Shown in pieces: positions 26,434-34,029 of a stretch of DNA of 64,000 nucleotides. The first letter of the stretch is position 1; each line of letters starts with the position of its first letter. The notes under the pieces are model-generated. The model was given only the letters and a program-made list of their open reading frames with translations, did not search any database and was not told where the DNA came from. The position numbers were made by a program, and so were the translations under genes. Source of the DNA: Pseudomonas sp. MYb118 (GTDB lineage: Bacteria > Pseudomonadota > Gammaproteobacteria > Pseudomonadales > Pseudomonadaceae); the NCBI RefSeq assembly GCF_040947875.1, contig NZ_JBFRXN010000004.1, positions 682,001 to 746,000 on the forward strand, given 5' to 3'.

Positions 26434-28041
26434 ATGACATACGACTACATCATCGCTGGCGCTGGCGCCGCAGGCTGCGTCCTGGCCAATCGCCTGTCGG
26501 CATCCGGCAAACACACGGTGCTGCTGCTGGAAGCGGGCGGCAAGGACAGTTCGCCGTGGTTCAAGATTCCGGTCGGCTTCGCCAAAATGTATTACAACCC
26601 GACCTTCAACTGGATGTACTACAGCCAGCCACAGAAACAACTGAACAACCGCGCCATCTACGCCCCGCGCGGCAAGGTGCAGGGCGGTTCGGGCTCGATC
26701 AACGCGATGATCTACGTGCGTGGCCAGGCCCATGACTTCGACGACTGGGCAGCCAACGGCAACGACGGCTGGGGCTTCAAGGATGTCCTGCCGTACTTTC
26801 GCAAGCTGGAAAACCATCCGCTGGGCGACAGCGAATACCACGGCGGCAGCGGCCCGATCAGCATCACCCCGATGAAGGGCCAGACCCACGCCATCTGCGA
26901 TGTGTTCCTCGAAGGTTGCGATGAACTGGGCTACCCGCGCAGCGATGATTTCAACGGGCCGAAATTCGAAGGCTCGGGGATCTACGACGTCAACACCCGC
27001 AATGGCCAGCGCAGCTCCAGCAGCTTCGCCCACCTGCACCCGGCATTGAGCCGGCCGAACCTGTCGGTCGAGCACTACGCGCTGGTGGACCGCGTGTTGT
27101 TCGACGGCGAGCGTGCCACCGGCATCAGCATCACCCAGCACGGCGTGGTGCGCACCTTCAGCGCGAAAAAGGAAGTGATCCTGTGCGCCGGTGCCGTCGA
27201 CACGCCGAAAATCCTGCAACTGTCCGGTGTCGCCGACCAGGCGCTGCTGGCCAAACACAGCATCCCGATGGTCAAGCACCTGCCGGCGGTGGGGCAGAAC
27301 CTGCAAGACCATTTGTGCGCCAGCTATTACTACAAGGCCAACATCCCCACGCTCAACGACGAGCTGGGCTCGCTGTTCGGCCAGTTCAAGCTCGGCCTCA
27401 AGTACCTGTTCACCCGCAAGGGCGCGCTGGCGATGAGTGTCAATCAGGCCGGCGGCTTCTTCCGCGGCAACGAGCAGCAGAGTCATCCCAACCTGCAGCT
27501 GTACTTCAACCCGCTGTCGTACCAGATTCCGAAGAACAACAAGGCCAGCCTCAAGCCCGAGCCGTACTCCGGCTTCCTGTTGTGCTTCAACCCGTGCCGG
27601 CCGACCAGCCGCGGGCACATCGAGATCGCCTCGAAAAACCCGCGCGACGCAGCGCTGATCGACCCGAACTACCTGAGCACGCAAAAGGACATCGACGAAG
27701 TGATCCAGGGCAGCCGCCTGATGCGCAAGATCATGCAGGCGCCGGCGCTCAAGGGCATCACCGTGGAGGAAGTGCTGCCAGGGCCGGTGGTCGAGACCGA
27801 CGAGCAGATGTTGCAGTATTTCCGCGAGAACAGCGGTTCGATCTACCACCTGTGCGGTTCCTGCGCGATGGGCGCCGACGAGCAGCGTTCGGTGGTCGAC
27901 AAGCGCCTGAAAGTGCACGGCCTGCAAGGGCTGCGGATTGTCGATGCGTCGATTTTCCCCAACGTCACGTCGGGTAATACCCATGCCGCGGTGCTGATGG
28001 TGGCGGAGAAGGGCGCCGACCTGATTTTGCAGGACGCTTGA
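26434..28041 (+). CDS. GMC-family FAD oxidoreductase (choline dehydrogenase-like)
   Basis: A 535-residue flavoenzyme. The FAD dinucleotide-binding motif lies at the N-terminus (IIAGAGAAGCVLANRLS, then LLLEAGG). GMC signature 1 is the segment reading GKVQGGSGSINAMIYVRG, and signature 2 is GAVDTPKILQLSGV. The active-site His residues lie in SIYHLCGSCAMG and NTHAAVLMVAEKGADLI. Such enzymes oxidise a primary alcohol to an aldehyde, feeding electrons to the respiratory chain or O2. It follows the ALDH/MFS/dehydratase operon across a REPIN and probably supplies its aldehyde. Confidence 0.95.
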   Translation: MTYDYIIAGAGAAGCVLANRLSASGKHTVLLLEAGGKDSSPWFKIPVGFAKMYYNPTFNWMYYSQPQKQLNNRAIYAPRGKVQGGSGSINAMIYVRGQAHDFDDWAANGNDGWGFKDVLPYFRKLENHPLGDSEYHGGSGPISITPMKGQTHAICDVFLEGCDELGYPRSDDFNGPKFEGSGIYDVNTRNGQRSSSSFAHLHPALSRPNLSVEHYALVDRVLFDGERATGISITQHGVVRTFSAKKEVILCAGAVDTPKILQLSGVADQALLAKHSIPMVKHLPAVGQNLQDHLCASYYYKANIPTLNDELGSLFGQFKLGLKYLFTRKGALAMSVNQAGGFFRGNEQQSHPNLQLYFNPLSYQIPKNNKASLKPEPYSGFLLCFNPCRPTSRGHIEIASKNPRDAALIDPNYLSTQKDIDEVIQGSRLMRKIMQAPALKGITVEEVLPGPVVETDEQMLQYFRENSGSIYHLCGSCAMGADEQRSVVDKRLKVHGLQGLRIVDASIFPNVTSGNTHAAVLMVAEKGADLILQDA

Positions 28042-28154
28042 TTTTTCACCTCGCCCTGGATCAAAAATGAATTTCCGCGAAGCCCGTTGCTCATACTTGT
28101 AAGCAGCGGTTTCGAGCCCGCGAAATCATCAGGTATTCAGGGAGTGGCAAAATC

Positions 28155-28565
28155 ATGAGTCCAGTATCGAAGGCGAACGAGAACCTTCCGGACGGGTTGA
28201 TTCTGGTCGTCGAGGACGATCCGTTGATTCTGGAGTTTCTCTGCGAAATTCTTCAGGAGGAAGGTTTTGCGGTCGAACCGCAGATCAGCGCCGACGACGC
28301 GGCCGGCTACCTGGAACAGCACGCGAACCGGGTGGCCTTGCTGCTGACCGACATCACCATGCCGGGCACGCTCAACGGCGCGGACCTGGCCAATCAGTTC
28401 GGCGACCGCTGGCCCGAGAAGCCGATCATGATCATGTCCGGCTACGAGACCCCGGAGTCCTCTGGGGTGCGCCACGATGTTTCGTTCATCAAGAAACCCT
28501 GGGCGCTGGGGCAGATGCTCGACTGCGTCGAGGGCGCCTTGAAGTCCAAACCGCTCAGAAGGTGA
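28155..28565 (+). CDS. Stand-alone response-regulator receiver protein
   Basis: A 136-residue CheY-like protein consisting of one receiver domain with a 13-residue N-terminal extension. The acidic pocket is VVEDDP, the phospho-acceptor Asp lies in LLLTDITMPG, a Ser in MIMSGYE, and the conserved Lys in FIKKPW. It has no output domain and no histidine kinase gene next to it, so its partner is encoded elsewhere. A GGGAG site lies upstream of the ATG. Confidence 0.93.
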   Translation: MSPVSKANENLPDGLILVVEDDPLILEFLCEILQEEGFAVEPQISADDAAGYLEQHANRVALLLTDITMPGTLNGADLANQFGDRWPEKPIMIMSGYETPESSGVRHDVSFIKKPWALGQMLDCVEGALKSKPLRR

Positions 28566-28629
28566 GTGGCACCCCGGGCAAGTGCTACATTGCCGGGTAT
28601 CCATTGCCCGGCCTTGAGGAAGTTCATCC

Positions 28630-29292
28630 TTGCCAGTCTTCAATACGCCTTACCACGCCTTTCTGTTCGACATGGACGGCACCGTCCTCAATTCCATCGC
28701 CGCCGCCGAGCGCATCTGGACCGTCTGGGCCCAGCGCCATGGGGTCGATGTCGCCACGTTCCTGCCGACCATCCACGGTGCCCGCGCCATCGACACCATC
28801 AACCGCCAGGGCCTGCCCGGCATCGACGCCGAGGCTGAAGCGGCGTGGATCACCCAGGCGGAAATCGAGGATGTCGAAGGGATCGTCGAAGTGGCCAGCG
28901 CGGCTGATTTCCTCAAATCCCTGCCCGCCGAGCAGTGGGCCATCGTCACGTCCGCCCCCAGAGCCCTGGCGTTGCGGCGCATGGCGGCTGCCGGCATTCC
29001 CGAACCTTTGGTGATGGTCACGGCAGAAGACGTCAGCGCCGGCAAGCCCGACCCGGCAGGCTATCGCCTGGCGGCGCAGCGCCTGGGTGTTGCGGTGACC
29101 GAATGCCTGATCTTCGAAGATGCGACGGTGGGGATACAGGCCGCCGAAGCGGCAGGGGCCGATTTGCTGATCATCACCTCGACCCATGAACACCCGCTGG
29201 AAACGGCGCATGCGACCATGGCGAGCTATGAGGGGGTGGGTGTGCAGCGGGATGACACGGGGCGGCTGGTGCTGACCGCCATTGCCCGCTGA
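28630..29292 (+). CDS. HAD-superfamily phosphatase (beta-phosphoglucomutase/sugar phosphatase-like)
   Basis: A 220-residue HAD-IA hydrolase. Motif I FLFDMDGTVLNS carries the nucleophile Asp and acid/base Asp, motif II is IVTSAPRAL, the conserved Lys lies in SAGKPDPAGYRLAA, and motif IV is IFEDATVGIQAAEAAG. The TTG start is chosen because GAGGAA lies 8 bases upstream and no ATG precedes motif I. The helical cap suggests a small phosphorylated sugar or polyol as substrate. Confidence 0.9.
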   Translation: MPVFNTPYHAFLFDMDGTVLNSIAAAERIWTVWAQRHGVDVATFLPTIHGARAIDTINRQGLPGIDAEAEAAWITQAEIEDVEGIVEVASAADFLKSLPAEQWAIVTSAPRALALRRMAAAGIPEPLVMVTAEDVSAGKPDPAGYRLAAQRLGVAVTECLIFEDATVGIQAAEAAGADLLIITSTHEHPLETAHATMASYEGVGVQRDDTGRLVLTAIAR

Positions 29293-29306
29293 ATCCCATT
29301 GCACGC

Positions 29307-29395
29307 TGTGGGAGCGGGCTTACTCGCGATGGCGATAGATCTGGCACATTGATGCTGACTGATACACCGCTATCGCGAGCAGGCTCGCTCCCACA
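29307..29395. repeat. REPIN
   Basis: A TGTGGGAGCGGGCTTAC arm pairs with GAGCAGGCTCGCTCCCACA on the right. The left arm has two substitutions relative to the right, so it is a diverged pair. Confidence 0.85.
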
Positions 29396-29475
29396 ATGTT
29401 CCGGGCATGTCGGTGTTTTGTGAACAACACCCCCCAATGTCCCTGACACCCCGCATTTTGTGAACATCCGACAAT

Positions 29476-29571
29476 CCCCTGTGGGAGCGAGCCTGCTCGC
29501 GATGCGGTGGGTCAAACACATTGGTGGTGGCTGGCCTGCTGCCATCGCGAGCAAGCTCGCTCCTACAGGGG
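29476..29571. repeat. Mixed-type REPIN overlapping the regulator stop codon
   Basis: The left arm is CCCCTGTGGGAGCGAGC and the right arm GCTCGCTCCTACAGGGG, so the TGTGGG and TGTAGG subtypes are combined. The opposite-strand TAG at 29563-29565 ends the GlxA-type gene. Confidence 0.87.
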
Positions 29572-30504
29572 GAGGCGGGCGCTGCGGCGGATGACTTGCG
29601 GGGGTTGGCCGAAGGCCCGGAGGAACGCCTCGCGCATGCGCCTTCGATCGCTGAAACCGGTTTCCGAGGCAATCTGGTCGAGGGTCAGGCGCCCGCGTTC
29701 CAGCATCTGCCGCGCCGCTTCCAGGCGCAGGTTCTCGATGGCCTTGGCGGGCGACTGGCCGGTTTCGGCGCGGAACGCGCGGCTGAACTGGCGTGGGCTC
29801 AGCCGCGCCACGTCCGCCAGTTGCTCCACTGACAACGCCTGGTCCAGATGTTCGCGGGCATAGCCGAGCACGGTCTGTATACGGTCGGATTTCGCCTCCA
29901 GCGCCAGCAACGCCGAATGCTGGGACTGGCCGCCGGCGCGGCGGTGGTACATCACCAGCTTCTGCGCCACCGAGCGGGCCAGTTCGGCGCCGTGGTCCTT
30001 CTCGACCATGGCCAGCGCCAGGTCGATGCCAGCGGTCATGCCGGCCGACGTCCAGATCGCGCCATCCACCACGTAGATGCGGTCTTCCTCGACTTTGATC
30101 GACGGAAACCGCACCTGCAATTCCCGCGCATAGGCCCAGTGCGTGGTCGCCCGCCGTCCGTCGAGCAGCCCGGCCTGGGCCAGCACGAAAGCGCCGGAGC
30201 AGATGGATGCGGTGCGCCGGGCGGTTTTCACGCTGGCGCGCAGGTAATTCAGAACACCCTCGGGCGCCTGCTGGAGAATGGCGTCGCCACCGACCACGAT
30301 CACCGTGTCGAACACGCGCTCATCGAATGCCTGGGTGCCGACGCTCAACCCGCCGGAGGCGCGCAGCACGCGGCCATCCTCGGACACGACGCTCACGTCG
30401 TACAGCGTTTCGCCGGCGCTGAAGTTGGCGTATTCGAATACCGGCATCGCCGCCAGCGCCATGGACTGGAAACCGTCAAATACCACGAACGCCACGGAGA
30501 TCAT
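29563..30504 (-). CDS. GlxA-type transcriptional regulator (DJ-1/PfpI domain + AraC DNA-binding domain)
   Basis: A 313-residue regulator. Residues 1-180 form a DJ-1/PfpI amidotransferase-like sensor with the nucleophile-elbow Cys in TASICSGAFVLAQAGLL. Residues about 215-310 form the AraC double helix-turn-helix (SVEQLADVARLSPRQFSRAFRAETGQSPA... then TLDQIASETGFSDRRRMREAFLRAFG). It is divergent from an SDR gene it may control. The last codons (CTC CCC CTG TAG) come from the REPIN, so its C-terminus is defined by the repeat. Confidence 0.93.
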   Translation of the reverse strand: MISVAFVVFDGFQSMALAAMPVFEYANFSAGETLYDVSVVSEDGRVLRASGGLSVGTQAFDERVFDTVIVVGGDAILQQAPEGVLNYLRASVKTARRTASICSGAFVLAQAGLLDGRRATTHWAYARELQVRFPSIKVEEDRIYVVDGAIWTSAGMTAGIDLALAMVEKDHGAELARSVAQKLVMYHRRAGGQSQHSALLALEAKSDRIQTVLGYAREHLDQALSVEQLADVARLSPRQFSRAFRAETGQSPAKAIENLRLEAARQMLERGRLTLDQIASETGFSDRRRMREAFLRAFGQPPQVIRRSARLPL

Positions 30505-30548
30505 CTCGGTGTCCTCAAAACAGTCATGTCCGAAAAACGTACTTTAAA

Positions 30549-30573
30549 CGTCATTTGAGACGAGCGTCATTGG
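30549..30573. promoter_or_regulatory. Direct-repeat operator candidate between regulator and SDR
   Basis: CGTCATT occurs at 30549-30555 and again at 30565-30571, 16 bases apart, between two divergent starts. AraC-family proteins commonly bind such direct half-sites. This is suggestive only. Confidence 0.3.
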
Positions 30574-30627
30574 TTTTATAACGTTCACATCCGGCGAACG
30601 ATCGCCTTACCGTGAAGGAAATTGACC

Positions 30628-31419
30628 ATGACGCTTTCAACCAAAGGTACCGCCCTGATCACCGGCGCTTCTTCCGGCATTGGTGCAGTGTACGCCGACC
30701 GTCTCGCCCGTCAGGGCTACGATCTGATCCTGGTCGCCCGCAGCCGCGCCCGACTGAACGCCCTGGCCGAGCGCCTGAGCGATGAAACCGGGCGCGCCGT
30801 GGAAGTGGTCGCCGCCGATCTGAAAGATCCCACCGACCTGCGCCGGGTCGAAGACATCTTGCGCACCGACGCCAGCATCACCTTGCTGGTCAACAATGCC
30901 GGGGTGGGCGGCGTCATGCCATTGCTGGGAAGCCCGGTGGATGACATGGAGGACATGATCACCCTCAACGTCACCGCGCTGATGCGCCTGGCCTACGCGG
31001 TGGTGCCGGGGTTCGTCGCCCGTGGCACGGGAGCGGTGATCAACATCGCCTCGATCGTCGCGATCGCTCCGGAAATCCTCAACGGCGTGTACGGTGGCAC
31101 CAAGGCATTCGTGCTGAGCCTGAGCCAATCCATGCAGCATGAGCTGGCCGACAAGGGCATTCGCGTTCAGGCCGTGCTGCCAAGCGCCACCGCCACTGAT
31201 TTCTGGAGCGAGGCGGGCAACCCGGTGGAAAACCTGCCGCAGGAAATCGTCATGTCCGCCGAAGACATGGTCGACGCCGCGCTGGCCGGGTTCGCCAGTG
31301 GCGAGGTGGTGACCATTCCCGGCTTGCATGAAGGGCAGGAGTGGGACCTTTACGAGGCGCAGCGCCGGAAGTTGTCGGGGTTGTTCGGGCATTCGACGGC
31401 GGCACCTCGGTATCGCTGA
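30628..31419 (+). CDS. Short-chain dehydrogenase/reductase
   Basis: A 263-residue classical SDR. The cofactor motif is TALITGASSGIGAVYADRLA (T-G-x3-G-x-G), the structural motif NNAGVGG, and the catalytic Ser is in NIASIVAIAP with Y-x3-K in VYGGTKAFV. The ATG at 30628 has AAGGA 8 bases upstream. It is divergent from the GlxA-type regulator, a common pairing for SDRs that detoxify carbonyls. The substrate is unknown. Confidence 0.93.
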   Translation: MTLSTKGTALITGASSGIGAVYADRLARQGYDLILVARSRARLNALAERLSDETGRAVEVVAADLKDPTDLRRVEDILRTDASITLLVNNAGVGGVMPLLGSPVDDMEDMITLNVTALMRLAYAVVPGFVARGTGAVINIASIVAIAPEILNGVYGGTKAFVLSLSQSMQHELADKGIRVQAVLPSATATDFWSEAGNPVENLPQEIVMSAEDMVDAALAGFASGEVVTIPGLHEGQEWDLYEAQRRKLSGLFGHSTAAPRYR

Positions 31420-31451
31420 AACACGCAGAGTTTTGGGCTGACACCGAACCC

Positions 31452-31557
31452 CTGTGGGGGCGGCGGTGCGACGATTCGACTTGCTCGCGAATGCGGTGTG
31501 TCAGCAAAGGATGTTTCGACTGACACACCGCTTTCGCGAGCAAGCCCGCTCCCACAG
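31452..31557. repeat. REPIN with expanded left REP
   Basis: The right arm is a normal TTCGCGAGCAAGCCCGC...CCCACAG element. The left arm has the REP core interrupted by about 15 extra bases (GGTGCGACGATTCGA) between GGGCGGC and CTTGCTCGCGAATGC. Confidence 0.8.
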
Positions 31558-31631
31558 TTAGATTCCCACAGTTCGATCAGCGTCGTATCAGGTTGAACTA
31601 GACTTGGATGAGGTGCTTCTGGAGCCTCACC

Positions 31632-32540
31632 ATGCTGCACATCCGCACACCCCTGATCCAGCACCCGATCCTGTCCACGGCCACCCGGCGGATCTGGCTA
31701 AAGCTGGAAAACCTGCAACCCAGCGGTTCATTCAAGCTGCGCGGCATGGGCCTGTTGTGCAGCCAGGCCAAGGCGGCGGGCAAGCGCAAGGTGGTGTGCC
31801 CGTCGGGCGGCAATGCCGGTTTCGCCACAGCGGTGGCGGCGGCCCGCCTGGGGTTGCAGGCCTGCATCGTCGTGCCGCACACCACCCCGGAAACCACCCG
31901 CACGCGAATTCGCGCCACCGGTGCCGAAGTGATTGTCCACGGCAAGGTCTGGGATGACGCCAACCTGCGAGCCAAGGAGCTTTGCCAGGACGCCGCCACC
32001 GAATACGTGCCGGCCTTCGACCACCCGGTGTTGTGGGAGGGCCACAGCACGATGGTCGATGAAATCCTCGAAGACTGCCCGCAGGTCGATGCGCTGGTGA
32101 CCTCCGTCGGCGGTGGCGGACTGCTCGCCGGTTTGCTCACGGGGCTGATTCGCCATGACCGCATGGATTGCCGCATCGTCGCCTGTGAAACCCTGGGAGC
32201 GGCCTCTTTCTCGGCCGCGATCAAGGCCGGGCACCCGGTCAGGCTCCCGCGCATCGACACGGTGGCAACGTCGTTGGGCGCAGCGCAGGTGGCGGCGTGG
32301 CCGGTGCAGCACATCCTCGACTTTCCTCATCGCTGCGTGGTGCTCGGCGATGACGAAGCGATCATGGGCGTGGTGCGCTATGCCAGTGATATGCGGCAGT
32401 TGGTCGAGCCAGCGTGCGGGGTCTCGCTGGCCATCGCCTACCTGGACCACCCGGCCATCGCCGATGCGCACGACGTAGTGATTGTGGTGTGCGGCGGCGT
32501 CAGCATCAGCGCACAACTGGTGGCCGGCTGGGCTCGTTGA
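31632..32540 (+). CDS. PLP-dependent serine/threonine dehydratase-like enzyme
   Basis: A 302-residue fold-type II PLP enzyme. The Schiff-base Lys lies in NLQPSGSFKLRG, the substrate loop is CPSGGNAGFATAVAAARLG, and the phosphate-binding Gly loop is TSVGGGGLLAGLLTG. The length fits catabolic serine dehydratase or the mammalian SDS type rather than IlvA, since there is no ACT regulatory domain. GGAG lies 7 bases before the ATG. It would deaminate serine or threonine to a keto acid. It is monocistronic. Confidence 0.92.
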   Translation: MLHIRTPLIQHPILSTATRRIWLKLENLQPSGSFKLRGMGLLCSQAKAAGKRKVVCPSGGNAGFATAVAAARLGLQACIVVPHTTPETTRTRIRATGAEVIVHGKVWDDANLRAKELCQDAATEYVPAFDHPVLWEGHSTMVDEILEDCPQVDALVTSVGGGGLLAGLLTGLIRHDRMDCRIVACETLGAASFSAAIKAGHPVRLPRIDTVATSLGAAQVAAWPVQHILDFPHRCVVLGDDEAIMGVVRYASDMRQLVEPACGVSLAIAYLDHPAIADAHDVVIVVCGGVSISAQLVAGWAR

Positions 32541-32617
32541 CCGCTGGCGGCACAGAAGCGAAGCTGGGCCGCAAATGCTATCCAGGTGTCACAAGCCCCA
32601 CCGCGATTGACCAGGCG

Positions 32618-32935
32618 TTATTGTCCGGCAGCCGTGCCGTCCTGGATGAGGATGGCCCGGGCCAGGTCTTCATCGCTGGCATTGAGGCCGGGATTGTCCT
32701 GGCGAATCTGCTGCATGACCGACTCCAGGTACACACCACGAATCGCACCGCCACTGGCCACGAAGCTGGACGCGTCGTCCCGGGCGGGGATCATCAGTTT
32801 ATGGTCCTTGAAGGTCGAGTACAGCGAAGCGGAAACCCCGGCCGATGTGGCGACATCGCCCGCATCCACTTTCGCGAAAGCCGAGCCAAAGGGTAAGCAC
32901 AACACAAGGGAAGAGAGAATGATCAGACGGCGCAT
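32618..32935 (-). CDS. DUF2388 family exported protein
   Basis: A 105-residue protein with a signal peptide (MRRLIILSSLVLCLPFGSAFA). The DUF2388 signature follows: TSAGVSASLYSTFKDHKLM, ARDDASSFVASGGAIRGVYLE, then a C-terminal LNASDEDLARAIL. The family is nearly confined to pseudomonads and its function is unknown. The start at 32935 is preferred to an upstream in-frame codon because it begins the signal peptide directly. It is convergent with the PLP enzyme gene. Confidence 0.87.
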   Translation of the reverse strand: MRRLIILSSLVLCLPFGSAFAKVDAGDVATSAGVSASLYSTFKDHKLMIPARDDASSFVASGGAIRGVYLESVMQQIRQDNPGLNASDEDLARAILIQDGTAAGQ

Positions 32936-33071
32936 GACGGTGTCCTCCGAAAGCGTGGAACGTACTGCATAAGGGAAGTACCACATAATCTAGGATGCCC
33001 GGTGGTTGCCGAGAGTTCCTTCGGACCCGGTCGGTTTGTCTGGTCCGTCGCTATTGCGGGCATGCGTCAAA

Positions 33072-33097
33072 CCTGTGCGAGCGAGCCTGCTCGCGAG
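33072..33097. repeat. Degenerate single REP
   Basis: CCTGTGCGAGCGAGCCTGC with CTCGCGAG matches the REP core with one substitution and no inverted partner. Confidence 0.65.
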
Positions 33098-33186
33098 GGT
33101 CTTGAACGATGACACGACAAAACCTGACTCCCCGCAACAAGCGCCCCGGTGGTAAATTCAGGCATTCAAACCTTAGGAGCACACTC

Positions 33187-33975
33187 ATGGATTTGGGCAT
33201 TTCCGGACGCTGGGCAATCGTCTGCGCCGCCAGCAAAGGCTTGGGCCTGGCCTGCGCGAAGGCGCTGGCGAAAGAGGGCGTCAACCTGGTGATCAACGCC
33301 CGGGGCGAGGAAACCCTGCAAGCCGCCGCCGCACAAATCCGCACGCTGGCCCCTGACATCGCCGTGCGCACCGTGGCCGGTGATATCAGCGAACCTGCCG
33401 TGCGCGATCAGGTGCTGGCGGCCTGTCCACGGGTCGACATCCTGGTCAACAACGCCGGCGGCCCACCGCCCGGCGACTTCCGCGACTGGCAGCGCGAAGA
33501 CTGGTTGAAGGCGCTGGACGCCAACATGCTCACCCCCATCGAGCTGATCAAGGCCTGCGTCGATGGCATGGCCGAGCGCGGTTTCGGACGAGTGGTCAAC
33601 ATCACCTCCGGCGCAGTGAAGGCGCCGATCGACGTGCTGGGCCTGTCCAACGGCGCCCGCAGCGGCCTCACCGGCTTCATCGCCGGGCTCGCCCGCCAGT
33701 CACGTCTGGCCGGCAATAACGTCACCATCAACAACCTGTTGCCCGGCCCGTTCGAAACCGAACGCCTGCACAAGACCTTGAGCGCCGCCGCCGATGCCAA
33801 TGGCGCCAGCCTCGAGCAAATCAGCCAGCAGCGCCGGCGCAATGTGCCCGCGCAACGCTTCGGCCAGCCTGATGAATTCGGCGCCTATTGCGCATTCCTC
33901 TGTAGCGCCCATGCCGGCTTCATCACCGGGCAGAACCTGTTGCTCGACGGCGGCAGCTACCCGGGAACGTTTTGA
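33187..33975 (+). CDS. SDR-family oxidoreductase lacking the usual Tyr-x3-Lys
   Basis: A 262-residue SDR. The cofactor loop is CAASKGLGLACAKALA, NNAGGPPPG is present, and the catalytic-type Ser lies in NITSGAVKAP. Where classical SDRs have Y-x3-K, the sequence reads LGLSNGARSGLTGF, with no Tyr or correctly spaced Lys. The C-terminal GQNLLLDGGSYPG is normal. I recall an SDR subgroup with the same LSNGAR segment, so this may be a genuine atypical clade. AGGAG lies 7 bases upstream. The first RHS gene leader starts right after its stop. Confidence 0.88.
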   Translation: MDLGISGRWAIVCAASKGLGLACAKALAKEGVNLVINARGEETLQAAAAQIRTLAPDIAVRTVAGDISEPAVRDQVLAACPRVDILVNNAGGPPPGDFRDWQREDWLKALDANMLTPIELIKACVDGMAERGFGRVVNITSGAVKAPIDVLGLSNGARSGLTGFIAGLARQSRLAGNNVTINNLLPGPFETERLHKTLSAAADANGASLEQISQQRRRNVPAQRFGQPDEFGAYCAFLCSAHAGFITGQNLLLDGGSYPGTF

Positions 33976-34029
33976 ACCTGTCATTTGTGTCAGTAGGCGC
34001 ATCACGCTCAACGTGATATTCAACGCGAC
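33976..34029 (+). promoter_or_regulatory. Conserved leader of the first RHS gene
   Basis: A stretch of about 45 bases (from CTGTCATTTGTGTCAGTAGG to CGTGATATTCA) recurs almost unchanged before the second RHS gene at 37079-37125. It holds a small hairpin (TCACG/CGTGA, loop CTCAA, 34002-34016). No Shine-Dalgarno sequence precedes the ATG in either copy, and an in-frame TAG at 33994 excludes an earlier start. Confidence 0.55.

Noticed and set aside
28562..29014. A 150-codon frame overlapping the HAD phosphatase
   Set aside because: Shadow frame rich in Pro, Ser and Arg; the HAD motifs lie in the other frame.
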